A stretch of 64,000 bases of DNA from Marasmius tenuissimus (taxonomy: Eukaryota; Basidiomycota; Agaricomycetes; Agaricales; Marasmiaceae). Below are positions 54,282 to 63,810 of this stretch, piece after piece; the stretch's first letter is position 1; every line of letters begins with the position of its first letter. The notes under the pieces were generated by a model. It saw nothing but the letters and a program-made list of their open reading frames with translations. It had not been told where the DNA came from and made no database searches. The translations under genes and the position numbers were made by a program. Where the stretch lies: NCBI GenBank assembly GCA_029532415.1, contig JAQOTA010000054.1, positions 3,162,001-3,226,000 of the forward strand. Direction: 5' to 3'.

Positions 54282-56118
54282 AAAGCGACAACGCTTGTCA
54301 TCTCCCCCTTTGCCCACCCAGCTCTCACTAGGTGGGTTAGGTAGGTGCCTGCATCCTCTGTGGATCGTTGGCGGACTCCCCCAAACTGGTTGGGGTGAAC
54401 AAGATCAAACTTGATCATGTCGAATTGGAGACGATTAGAAATCATCTTCTCAATAAGTTTGCCCACGGTATTCAAAAGCACGATAGGCCGGAATGACTTT
54501 GGGGTAGAGTATGAAGGCTTGTTGGGCTTCGGGATAATGACTGAGACCGACTCCTTAAAGTGAGTTGGCCAGCAGCCGATATTGATGCATGCATCCGCAA
54601 GCATTAATATACGATGGGCACATTCTGGCTGAGACAGAATGACTTTGAGGTGGGCCCATGTAAGATGGTCGGGCCCTGGCGCTGAGATGCTTGAGCATGC
54701 CTGTAACGCATCCCCGAGCTCTGCATTGCTGAATCTAGACCAACTTCGTTCCGTCATAGATTCTAACTGATCCAGCACAGAAAGGTTAACTTCCCTTCCT
54801 GACGCAGAGTTGTATGTCCCATGGAGCCCTCTCCACAGATCATCAAGATCATGGCACGGCTGTCCATTGTACTGGATGGCCTCCACTGGTGGTAACTTGC
54901 GCTGTTGGATCCATTCCATTAGATCCCAAGGGCGCTTGTTAGATACAGCAATTTCATTGATTCTAGAGTCAAAGAACTTGCGTTTGGAGGTCCGAATGAC
55001 CCTCCGAAACTCGGTCCAGTTGTCCTGGGACCTTTCATCCCTGTAGGCCTGAAGGGCATCAGAGCACTCTTCGGTCCACCAGGGCTTCGAAAATTTAGTG
55101 AGACGGGAGGCCTTTGAGTGCACATCCCATGCCTTTGAGAATACTGAGGCCCTTCGGTCCACCAGGGCTTCGAAAATTTAGTGAGACGGGAGGCCTTTGA
55201 GTGCACATCCCATGCCTTTGAGAATACTGAGGCCATTTCAGCTGACATGGCTGATACATCCTCTGCTGTTTGAGGCTCCAGCCACGTTAATGCCTGGAGT
55301 CCATCAATTATGTCGGCTAGGAATTTATCTTCCTCCTCCCCCCCTTTGGGGAGGGCACGACGCTGTATTTCTGGGATGTCTCCCATGTCTAGTGTTACAG
55401 AAACTGGGATATGATCCGATGGTCCCTGCAGTTCCGTCTCCCTCGTGGCCACAATTGCCAGTGAAAGAGTAGATTTGACAAACACTAGGTCTAGAACAGA
55501 CTCCCTAAGACCTTGTGTCCGTGATATGAAGGTTGGCCCCGGATTTATATACCCGGCCCTGGCCACTCCAAGTTCCCCCGCTGTTTCCAGCAGTGCTGCC
55601 ACCATGCCCCGGCGCTGCGAGACACCTGGGTCCCATTCCGGGGAATGGCAGTTGAAATCACCCGCCATGAGCGAAAGTGAAGGCATACTACCCGCTTTGT
55701 CTTGCAAAAGACGGATGGCGGTCCCATTGTCATCAGAGTAGACATTGGCTAGACATTCGGTCTCGCCTCTGTAGAACAGAGACATGACTAGTACATCGCG
55801 GTGGTCAATGACATCCCTGCGCATTGCAGGCCTGAGGGCAGCCAGTCTCTTAGAGACATATGTGGCTACTCTCGGGCGGTCTCCCTCATCTTTCTCTGGA
55901 CGGATCATTACTGTCCAAGACGGGTGATTTGGCGCGCCCATCACTCTCTCCCCTTCCGGGTCCTTAGCTGATGGTGCGTGTCTTATGAGCCGCCAGGGCG
56001 GTTCTTGGATAAACAAGATGTCAAACCGATCTTTCAACTCCTCGAGAAGTACATCAAGATACATATAGTTCTTGGCAATGTTAAAACTTAAGACTCTTAT
56101 CCCTTGTGTCTCAGACAT
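54282..56118 (-). pseudogene. LINE ORF2 N-terminal part (copy D), frameshifted by duplication
   Basis: Same endonuclease motifs as copy C (FIQEPPW, MAGDFNCHSPEWD, GPSDHIPV). An 83-bp tandem duplication (units beginning at 55071 and 55154) shifts the frame after KFSKPWWTE. After it the linker and RT start (ISAPGPDHLTWAHLKVIL, IIPKPNKPSYSTPKSFRP, LVHPNQFGGVRQRSTEDAGT) are read in the other frame. The sequence stops in the RT at VVAF. Confidence 0.88.
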
Positions 56119-57986
56119 TAAGCTAGACGTGGGGTTTGAGCGATGGGCCTTGTACCAGAACTGCGTTCACGTACCTCAGCATATTTAGCTTCGATCCAGA
56201 CTCGGTCAAAGCGGTGGCGCCAGAAAGGGCAAGCCCTTTCCGTTGCGGAGTGATTGCCCCTACAATTAGGGCATACCGGCGTATGAGGACATGGCTCATC
56301 TTCGTCGGTGGGAGGAATAGGCGGGTTAGCCTTTGGGTTGCCCTTGCAGCAGCCCGCAACAAGCCGATGCTCATCAGCTTTGTGGGGGCCGCTACATTTG
56401 GGACATCGCTGCTGCGGAGCGCGGCATGCAGAGCTAGGGTGGCCCCACCTGTAGCATCTCTGGCACAGGGGGACACCTGGACTGGCTGGAGTAGATCGAA
56501 CTAAACAATTGCGCCCTTGGATGTGTATCGGCTTATCCAAGAGACGCTTTGCACGGGTTCCTGATTGAGAATCCCAGATATTGAAGAACACCGTACAGGT
56601 GGTGCTCTTAGCAGAGTTCCGGACCACCCGCGGCAGCCCCGTGAATGTAAAATCATTGTTCAGAGGCGATTGCGCTATGGCATTCTTCACGTCTGAAGCA
56701 GTGATGCGGTCACCTGACACAATGTCTTTGAAGTAGGGCACGTCTATAATCTTGAGATACGACGTCGAGGTAGGGAGCCCAACCCAATGGGACTCCTTGT
56801 ATCTGTCCGGCACGAGGTCCAAAACCCTCCCGCGGATAATGTTCAGTGCGCTTTCATCAGCAACACCGCTTGTAGCAAGTGCCCAGCCCTCATATGCACG
56901 AGTTGTGGCCAGGACCTTAAGAGAATGCTGCGCGCTGCGCAGTGCAGCGTTCACAGTAGTAGTGAGGAGGTTGAGGCTCATTTCTGGCACCCCAACATCC
57001 TTGGGGAACGACACCAGGACCTGTTTCCGGGTTGGTCCGGGTGTGGTGAATTTCGGAGTAGTCCGGGGCCTTTTGGTGGGCACAGGGTTTCCGGGGATGG
57101 CGGGTCCGGGCCTACCCGGTGTCTCGGCCGACGCTGACGCGTTCGCCTGCGCCAGCGCAGCAGGTGCTCGTCGTTCTCTTCCCCTTCTCGCCGCTGCAGC
57201 AAAGGAGTATGGAGTGGTGGGTTTAGGCTTAGTGGCCAAGTTGATTCTCGGGGGAGGTCCCCTTGGATTAGGACGCTGGAATGGCACTGTAGGACGTTTC
57301 GGGAGCGGCCTTGGGCCCGTTCGAACTGGTTTATTCCCATTATCACCAGTGGGCTCGGTTCTATGTGGGATGAGGACTGTGTCATCTTCCTCCATTGTCT
57401 GGTGGTCGATGTGAAGAGGGGAAGAGCTATGGGGTAGCGCAGAGCTGTTCAAGATGCGAGATTGCTGCCGGATGGTGGCCTCTTCGAGAATCCGGCCTGC
57501 GATGAGGCTGGATAAGGATGTGGTACTGCTGTGAAGGCGTCGCAGCATCGAGGTTGCGATGTGGAGTTCAGGCTCGGATTCAGACAGCTGGATCCAGTCT
57601 GTGATTGCAGTGATTGCATGCGCGGCTACTTCGAAATCCCCCCCTACATCTCCAGGAGACATTACTAGGCTCAGGAAAGAGGATTCAACTGGCGGCTCAG
57701 GTGATGCAGTGTTGCGAGGAGGAAGGGGCACTTCTTCATCCTGCAGCATGGGAGTTTGCTCTCGGGGGCTAGCAACCGAGGCAGATCTACGGCTGCTCAT
57801 GGACTGAGCACGTCGTGGGGCGGGGACACTTGTTAGGTATCTGTCCCGGGCACTAGGTGTGGATCCCTCCCCAGCATTAGCAAGGAGAGGGTCATCGGAT
57901 TCGGGTTGTGGATGTGGAGTGCTTGCGCGGGTCGGGGGGCGAGATCGCACCCCTCCCCGCCCCTGGCGGCTACCAGGCAGTGACAT
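56118..57986 (-). CDS. LINE ORF1 protein with zinc knuckles (copy D)
   Basis: 622 codons, differing from copy C at few positions (for example SACRAP against SACCAP in the first knuckle region, ETPGRPGPAIPG against ETLGRPGPAISG). In copy C the Arg of SSACRAPQQ has become Cys. All Cys/His positions of the three knuckles are kept. The stop overlaps the ORF2 start as TAATG. Confidence 0.9.
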   Translation of the reverse strand: MSLPGSRQGRGGVRSRPPTRASTPHPQPESDDPLLANAGEGSTPSARDRYLTSVPAPRRAQSMSSRRSASVASPREQTPMLQDEEVPLPPRNTASPEPPVESSFLSLVMSPGDVGGDFEVAAHAITAITDWIQLSESEPELHIATSMLRRLHSSTTSLSSLIAGRILEEATIRQQSRILNSSALPHSSSPLHIDHQTMEEDDTVLIPHRTEPTGDNGNKPVRTGPRPLPKRPTVPFQRPNPRGPPPRINLATKPKPTTPYSFAAAARRGRERRAPAALAQANASASAETPGRPGPAIPGNPVPTKRPRTTPKFTTPGPTRKQVLVSFPKDVGVPEMSLNLLTTTVNAALRSAQHSLKVLATTRAYEGWALATSGVADESALNIIRGRVLDLVPDRYKESHWVGLPTSTSYLKIIDVPYFKDIVSGDRITASDVKNAIAQSPLNNDFTFTGLPRVVRNSAKSTTCTVFFNIWDSQSGTRAKRLLDKPIHIQGRNCLVRSTPASPGVPLCQRCYRWGHPSSACRAPQQRCPKCSGPHKADEHRLVAGCCKGNPKANPPIPPTDEDEPCPHTPVCPNCRGNHSATERACPFWRHRFDRVWIEAKYAEVRERSSGTRPIAQTPRLA

Positions 57987-58117
57987 ATAGTTATTCGGGT
58001 TTGGTTGGTGCTTTCTGATTGTTCAGATTCGATCTGTGTAGTGTAGAACGTTTTTCGGGTTGCAGCAACTAGTGGTTCACACGGGTAGATGATGGAAGCA
58101 CCTGAGAAAGAAGCGAT

Positions 58118-59060
58118 GACCTGTTTCTGGGTGGGTCCGAGTGTAGTGAATTTCGGAGTAGCCCGGGGTCTTTTGGTGGGCCCAGGGTTTCCGGGGATGG
58201 CGGGTCCGGGCCTACCCGGTGTCTCGGCCGACACTGACGCGTTCGCCTGCGCCAGCGCAGCAGGTGCTCGTCGTTCTCTTCCCCTTCTCGCCGCTGCAGC
58301 AAAGGAGTATGGAGTGGTGGGTTTAGGCTTAGTGGCCAGGTTGTTTCTCGGGGGAGGTCCCCTTGGATTAGGACGCTGGAATGGCACTGTAGGACGTTTC
58401 GGGAGCGGCCTTGGGCCCGTTCGCACTGGTTTGTTCCCGTTGTCACCAGTGGGCTCGGTTCTGTGCGGGATGAGGACTGTATCATCGTCCTCCATGGTCT
58501 GGTGGTCGATGTGAAGAGGGGAAGAGCTGTGGGGTAGCGCAGAGCTGTTCTGGATGCGAGATTGCTGCCGGATAGTGGCCTCTTCGAGAATCCGGCCTGC
58601 GATGAGGCTGGATAAGGATGTGGTACTGCTGTGAAGACGTCGCAGCATCGAGGTTGCAATGTGGAGTTCAGGCTCGGACTCAGACAACTGGATCCAGTCT
58701 GTGATGGCAGTGATTGCATGCGCGGCTACTTCGAAATCCCCCCCTACATCTCCAGGAGACATTGCTAGGCTCAAGAAGGAGGATCCAATTGGTGGCTCGG
58801 GTGATTCAGTGTCGCGGGGAGGAAGGGGCATTTCTTCGTCCTGCGGCATGGGTGTTTGTTCTCGGGGACTAGCAACCGAGGCAGATCTACGGCTACTCAT
58901 GGACTGAGCACGCCGTGGGGCGGGGACACTTGTTAGGTATCTGTCCCGGGCACTAGGTGCAGATCCCTCTCCGGCATTGGCAAGGAGGGGGTCATCGGAT
59001 TCGAGTTGTGGATGTGGAGTGCTTGCGCGGGTCGGGGGGCGAGATCACACCCCTCCCCGC
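58118..59060 (-). pseudogene. LINE ORF1 fragment (copy E), joined to copy D and to a host gene
   Basis: On - it covers ORF1 from about codon 10 (GRGGV...) to about codon 320 (TPKFTTLGPTQKQV). It then continues directly into the 5' UTR unit of copy D. On its upstream side it is fused at 59060 to the coding end of the chromodomain gene (SPDE-RGGV). Both ends are internal breaks, with no tail and no visible target duplication. Confidence 0.85.
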
Positions 59061-60091
59061 TCATCAGGAGAGTGTGCGACCGTAGCATTTGCAATAGTGC
59101 TAGTACACTTGTATAGGAGATGCTCTGAAAGGAACTTTTGGAGCAACGGCGATAACCACTCTTTGAGGGTTCTCTGAGAGTCGCTTCGAACGGAGTAAGA
59201 TGTCAATCTGAGATCGACAGGATCAGAGATTTCGGGGAGGAAAGGGGTAAGCATCTCGACGGTGAAAGTGACAGTGACAATGGATAGGTCTAGCTTCTCA
59301 AACGACCTTCTTCCACCACTCCTGAGCTCCTCTACCACTCTGTTGGCCGAAGAGATGAGGTGAGAGACACATGCTGCGAATGTAGGGAACGACACAGCAA
59401 GAGTGCCTTGAAGGCCAGACTCTAGAAGGGCATCTACAAGATAGGGGCCATAGTCTGTGTGCCAGGTGTATATGAAGTGATACGCTCGACCAAGAGCCTG
59501 GTTGAGAGCGAATTTCTCCACTTTGCGAAGAGTGTGGAGCTTCTCCACAGGTGCAACAATCACGTTGCCTGCAGCAGCGTATGCCGGAATGACGCTCTCC
59601 ATGATTTCCTGCGCAAAGTCCTCGCTGCCCTCGACGCTGATACTGACTTGTCTGAGGAAGTGACCGCACTGCACGATACGCGAGACGTCGTCAGATCCCG
59701 GTGTAGCAGCAGAAAGGCTATTACTGAGATTTGCGAGTTTGTCGATCTCTTTAGCCAGTGACTTTGAGCTGTCAAACAGCTTTTGCAGGGCCTTGTGGCC
59801 ACGGTCCAAGTCCTAGGAGGTGTCATGCTCATACTGATCTCTTGTCCAGTACTCTTTGATGAGGTCTTGAGCTCTAAAGACAAATCAAGTGAGACCAGAG
59901 GAGAGTGTGCTTGTGGAGTAGTTTACTGACCTGGTCAACTGCTCTTCAGCCACATAACTATCCTCATCTGCACCATATCCACTCCATCGCATGTTATACC
60001 TTGTTTTACGTGAGTTGACCGCAATATGAGACACAGACTTAAGGTACGCACTTCAACTTCATGGCCCACAATCATTGCCACTTCATAAGAC
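59061..60091 (-). pseudogene. Chromodomain protein gene, broken by LINE copies on both sides
   Basis: On -, the first exon (60091-60052) gives VPSYEVAMIVGHEVE, and the next gives YNMRWSGYGADEDSYVAEEQ with LTRAQDLIKEYWTRDQYEHD. Together this is a chromodomain (aromatic cage positions Y, W, Y; ends in a helix with EYW). Chromodomains bind methylated histone tails. A helical region follows (GHKALQKLFDSSKSLAKEID, LEKFALNQ-like segment, LKEWLSPLLQKFLSEHLLYK). A TAG lies in frame after EHDTS, and the first intron does not keep frame cleanly, so the gene is probably dead or the gene model is incomplete. LINE F removes the N-terminus at 60091, and copy E replaces the C-terminus at 59060. Confidence 0.6.
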
Positions 60092-60803
60092 GGCACTTCG
60101 ACAAGAAGCCACAAAAGCAGGGCAGGATGCGTGGGTATCACGCTTCCAAGACCCATCATATAGAGGCAGGCACTTTTACGAGCTACAAGATCTAAAAGAT
60201 CGGCCTCTCCAGCCATTGTACCTCAAGGGAGGGACATGGTTAAAGCTGACCGCAGGGTCGCTTTCATTGACAACCAGAATGACCCGGTGCATTCTGGGGC
60301 ACGCACCGATTGGAGAGTACTACCAGCGGTTTAATATTCAGGCAGATCTATCATGCTTGTGCGGTGTGGAACCTGGTACCAGGGCACACTTACTTTACCG
60401 ATGCTCAGAGCTTGAGCGTGGAAATTCGCTTCATCGGCTTCCGGGCCTGATAGCCTACTTGAAGACAAACCCTCGGGCGTTTGCCTTCCCCTCCCAAGCA
60501 GACGCAGAAGGAGTTGGGTAAGTCATATGGGCTGATGTGCTGGTATTAGCTCCCCATAGACTCTCCGGAGGGGTGTGGGGGCTCTTGCTGGCGAGCCTAG
60601 GTGGCGGGGGTGCGTTGTAGCCCAGGATGATACAACCCTATCCACCACATAGTGTTGGGGAAACACTGTGGACACGTTCTGAGGTGCGGTTCCTAGAGAG
60701 GCGCACCTCCTTTCTAGCGGTGGATTCAGTCATTACACATCTGTGGCATGCTGCATTTGTAAATAGCAACCGGACTGTGTTTGTACACTGGTATATAAGA
60801 ATA
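60092..60803 (+). mobile_element. LINE copy F, 3' fragment
   Basis: ORF2 end (REATKAGQDAWVSRFQDPSY ... EGVG, 60099-60521) and 3' UTR. It stops at GTATATAAGAATA (60803), just before the place where other copies continue TGATTC and poly(A). A Helitron-like end follows instead. Confidence 0.88.
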
Positions 60804-60840
60804 CTAGCGGTCTACCCGTGCCGGTACCGGCACGGGCTAT
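60804..60840 (-). mobile_element. Helitron-like 3' terminus
   Basis: Read on -: a perfect 22-bp palindrome (60815-60836, half-site CCCGTGCCGGT), 7 nt, then CTAG at 60807-60804, then T. Helitrons end in a short GC hairpin about 10 nt before CTRR and insert between A and T. Here the end sits between A and where the LINE has T (GAATA/TGATTC). The 5' TC end and any Rep/helicase gene were not found, so the element may be non-autonomous or extend beyond the window. Confidence 0.55.
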
Positions 60841-61179
60841 AATCGAGACTCAACTGTGAAGCGGACTATGAGCAGGTCTGTACTGTACACTTATAAGACA
60901 ACATCAGGTTGATTGAAATCAGAAAACAATCGTAACAGTGTTTGATAGGGTTCAAGATGATGTCGAGCAGTCTTCATTGCGTTCAATTTTTTTTTTACTA
61001 CTAAAAGTACATCACGTAGAGTCGCAAGCCAAATTTTTTGTATGTATTTTGCCGAGGCGATATCAGGTGCGGACGCGAACAAATTGAACCAAAACAATAA
61101 GTCATACAAGGCAAAGGCAGTTGGGAAGCTTTTCCAGGATTGAGACCAAGGGAGAGATGGACAGAAGAACGTCAGATGG

Positions 61180-61350
61180 TAAACACTGTGGACACGTTCT
61201 GAGGGGCGGTTCTTATCGAGGCGCACCTCCTTTCTAGCGGGGGATTCAGTTATTATGCATTTGTGGGATGCTGCATTTGTAGATAGCGACCGGACTGTGT
61301 TCATACACCGGTATATAAGAATATGATTCAAAAAAAAAAAAAAAAAAAAA
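61180..61350 (+). mobile_element. Very short LINE insertion (copy G) with target duplication
   Basis: Only the last 150 bp of the LINE 3' UTR plus a 21-nt poly(A). It is flanked by AAGAACGTCAGATGG at 61165-61179 and 61349-61363 (the first two As can also be counted to the tail). Confidence 0.93.
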
Positions 61351-61564
61351 GAACGTCAGATGGTCAAGTCCGTCAAGAAAACAGTCCTACATCTGGTTAG
61401 GACTCGGATATCGTACACCGGACGGGAGCAATGATAAACGGAGCCAATTCAGAATGTGATAGTGAAGGAGTCCTCTTCCAAGTTGAAGTTGAGCAGGCTT
61501 GAGTGGTGGACCTATAAACAAAGTATCAGTTGAACGGATGTTGCAAAGAAGAACGACATGTACA

Positions 61565-63640
61565 TCAATCATCTTCCTCACACATTTCGTTATCTTCCTC
61601 AGCTTCATCGTCGACGATTTCAGAGGCCTTGCTCTTTTTTTTTTTTTTTTTTTTTGAATCATATTCTTATATACCGGTGTATGAACACAGTCCGGTCGCT
61701 ATCTACAAATGCAGCATCCCACAAATGCATAATAACTGAATCCCCCGCTAGAAAGGAGGTGCGCCTCGATAAGAACCGCCCCTCAGAACGTGTCCACAGT
61801 GTTTCCCCAACACTATGTGGTAAATAGGGTTGTATCATCATGGGCTAAGACACACTGGTGCCCCCAGCTCCCACGTCCTTCACCCCCGCCACCTAGGCCT
61901 GGCAGCAAGAGCCCGCACACCCCTCCGAAGAGTCTACGGGGAGCTAATACCAGCACATCAGCCCAGATCACTTACCCAACTCCTTCTGCTTCTGCTTGGG
62001 AGGGAAAGGCAAACGCCCTAGGGTTTGCCTTCAAGTAAGCTATCAGGCCCGGAAGCCGATGAAGCGAATTTCCACGCTCTAATTCTGAGTATCGGTGAAG
62101 TACGTGCGCCCTGGTCCCAGGTTCCACACCGCACAAGCAGGATAAATCTGCCTGAATATTGAACCGCTGGTAGTACTCTCCAATCGGTGCGTGCCCCAGA
62201 ATGCATCGAGTCATTCTGGTTGTCAATGAAAGCGACCCTGCGGTCAGCTTTAACCATGTCCCTCCCCTCCCTTGAGGTACAATGGCTGGAGAGGGCGATC
62301 TTTTAGATCCTGTAGCTCGTAAAAGTGCCTGCCTCTATATGATAGGTCCTGGAAGCGCGATACCCACGCATCCTGGCCTGCTTTTGTGGCTTCTTGCCGA
62401 AGCCTATCCAGCGATGTTTGGGGCACTGCCCCCACGCCTACGGGGGGCAGTCCTCTGACAAATTCATGAGCGACCTGGTGAATACTCCACTCTAACAAAC
62501 TCGTGAGCGAGCTGGTGAATGCTCCATTTCGCTTTTGAAGGTACTTGGATGAAGGTCACCTTGCGGTCACCTCCTCCTGCAAACCAATCGGATAACGCCC
62601 TGCACACAGCCAGAGAGTGACTCTGTCCTGAGTGTATGGACGGATCAATTGCCCGCTTTGCTGCAGCAATGCAATCAGTAAATAATACAAAGTGGTTGCT
62701 TTCCCCGCATGACATAGCCATGTAGGAAATTGTCACCTGTATAGCATAAAGCTCTGCGTCTGGAGCTGTAACAACACCTGAAGCGTACCTGGTCTGGTGA
62801 ACTAGGTCTCCATTTCTGTATATCATGGCCGCTGAAACGGCCTGATGTCTAGGGTTTTGCGTCAGTAGCTGCAACAACCGTGTCAGGATCGTCTTTGAGT
62901 AACTCGAGTTTCCGCTCAAGGAATACTATCCACTCAGCTAGGCTTTCAGACTCGGACTTCTCCTTGTCCTTGGCTCGCTCAGTGAATGTGAAGCGGTCAG
63001 GATACCTATCCCGCAATCTGTTGCCAGCGTTTGCATCCTCGTGTGTGGGATCAAACTCCTCGGTAAGCTTAGTGGAGACCTTGTCGATCTCCATAACAGT
63101 GCCTTTGACCTTCTTTCGGACTGCTTCTGTCAGAGTGGCCAATGACTTGGGATGCGGGGTGGCGTTTTTGACTTGTGCTCCCCTACAGAGGCCTTGCTCT
63201 CCTCTGCAGGAATATCATTGTCGCTGCCCTCCATGTTGATGTCTGTCAGTGGAGAAGAGCCTTGAGATGTGACAACAATAACATCATCTTCAGGCTCAGT
63301 TGCACGCTGTTTGCCTTTGCCTTTGGCAGAAAGCAGTGTGCTTCAACCAACACTGCCTGCCGCAGCACTCTCGCCGCGACGACCTCTCTGGGACGTGGTT
63401 ACGGCAGCAGAGGAAGCAGTGCCGCGGCCACAGCCACGACCTCTGTCACCACGCTTGGATCCGCCACGACCAGATGCACAGGCCGGAGGAGTAGGGGCAA
63501 AGGCTGGCTCCTCGACCCTCCTGCGTTTGAGTAGGTCAGGCCTAACCTCAGGGAAGTCTTCATGGAACTCTTTAATGCGAGTGAGAATGCAAGCAGGTGT
63601 AGTATTGGTAGGCACCACTTATGATTAGTGCCGGCTGTGT
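61565..63640 (-). pseudogene. RGG-rich gene with acidic C-terminus, split by LINE H
   Basis: On - the readable part has PACILTRIKEFHEDFPEVRPD, KRRRVEEPAFAPTPP, an Arg/Gly-rich stretch (GRGGSKRGDRGRGCGRG), then, in another frame, LLSAKGKGKQRATEPEDDVI and DINMEGSDNDIPAEESKA. The LINE (61636-63185) interrupts here. Beyond it the same frame continues SKASEIVDDEAEEDNEMCEE and ends DD at TGA (61565-61567). RGG stretches suggest nucleic acid binding. I do not recognise the family. The N-terminus is uncertain because sequence upstream runs into 100-bp repeats. Confidence 0.5.
61636..63185 (-). mobile_element. LINE copy H, 5'-truncated, 15-bp target duplication
   Basis: Poly(T) at 61636-61655, 3' UTR, then ORF2 end on - (62919-61972, in several frames). 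It starts at QVKDATPHPKSLATL-coding sequence (63185). The flanks are CAGAGGCCTTGCTCT at 61621-61635 and 63186-63200. A local duplication near 62458-62515 (FAHEFVRG region) and small indels break the frame. Inserted in the acidic-tail coding part of the host gene. Confidence 0.94.
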
Positions 63641-63810
63641 CATTCGCGGCAATAGATCTGTTCATTGTGCTGGTAAACGGGGAGCATGCAGATGCCGAGT
63701 CCATTCTGTAGCTCGGAGTCTTGACAGGAGAAGGTGAGGTATAAACCAGTGGAGGAAAGGTAGGCTTGCAAGGGGTGGAAGGCCCTTTGTATCAGAGGAA
63801 CACAGAAGTA

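Larger units (their letters stand above)
54282..58117 (-). mobile_element. LINE copy D, 5' part, right arm of inverted pair
   Basis: On - : 5' UTR unit (58117-57987), ORF1 (57986-56118) and ORF2 from the endonuclease to the RT motif AGWAKGEMTSVVAF, where it meets copy C at 54282. It extends further into the RT than copy C does, and carries an 83-bp duplication in ORF2. Confidence 0.9.

Noticed and set aside
45784..58117. The palindromes as a plain assembly artefact from one LINE
   Set aside because: The arms differ at several codons and end at different places, and copy D has a private duplication. An artefact at the junctions still cannot be excluded without long reads.
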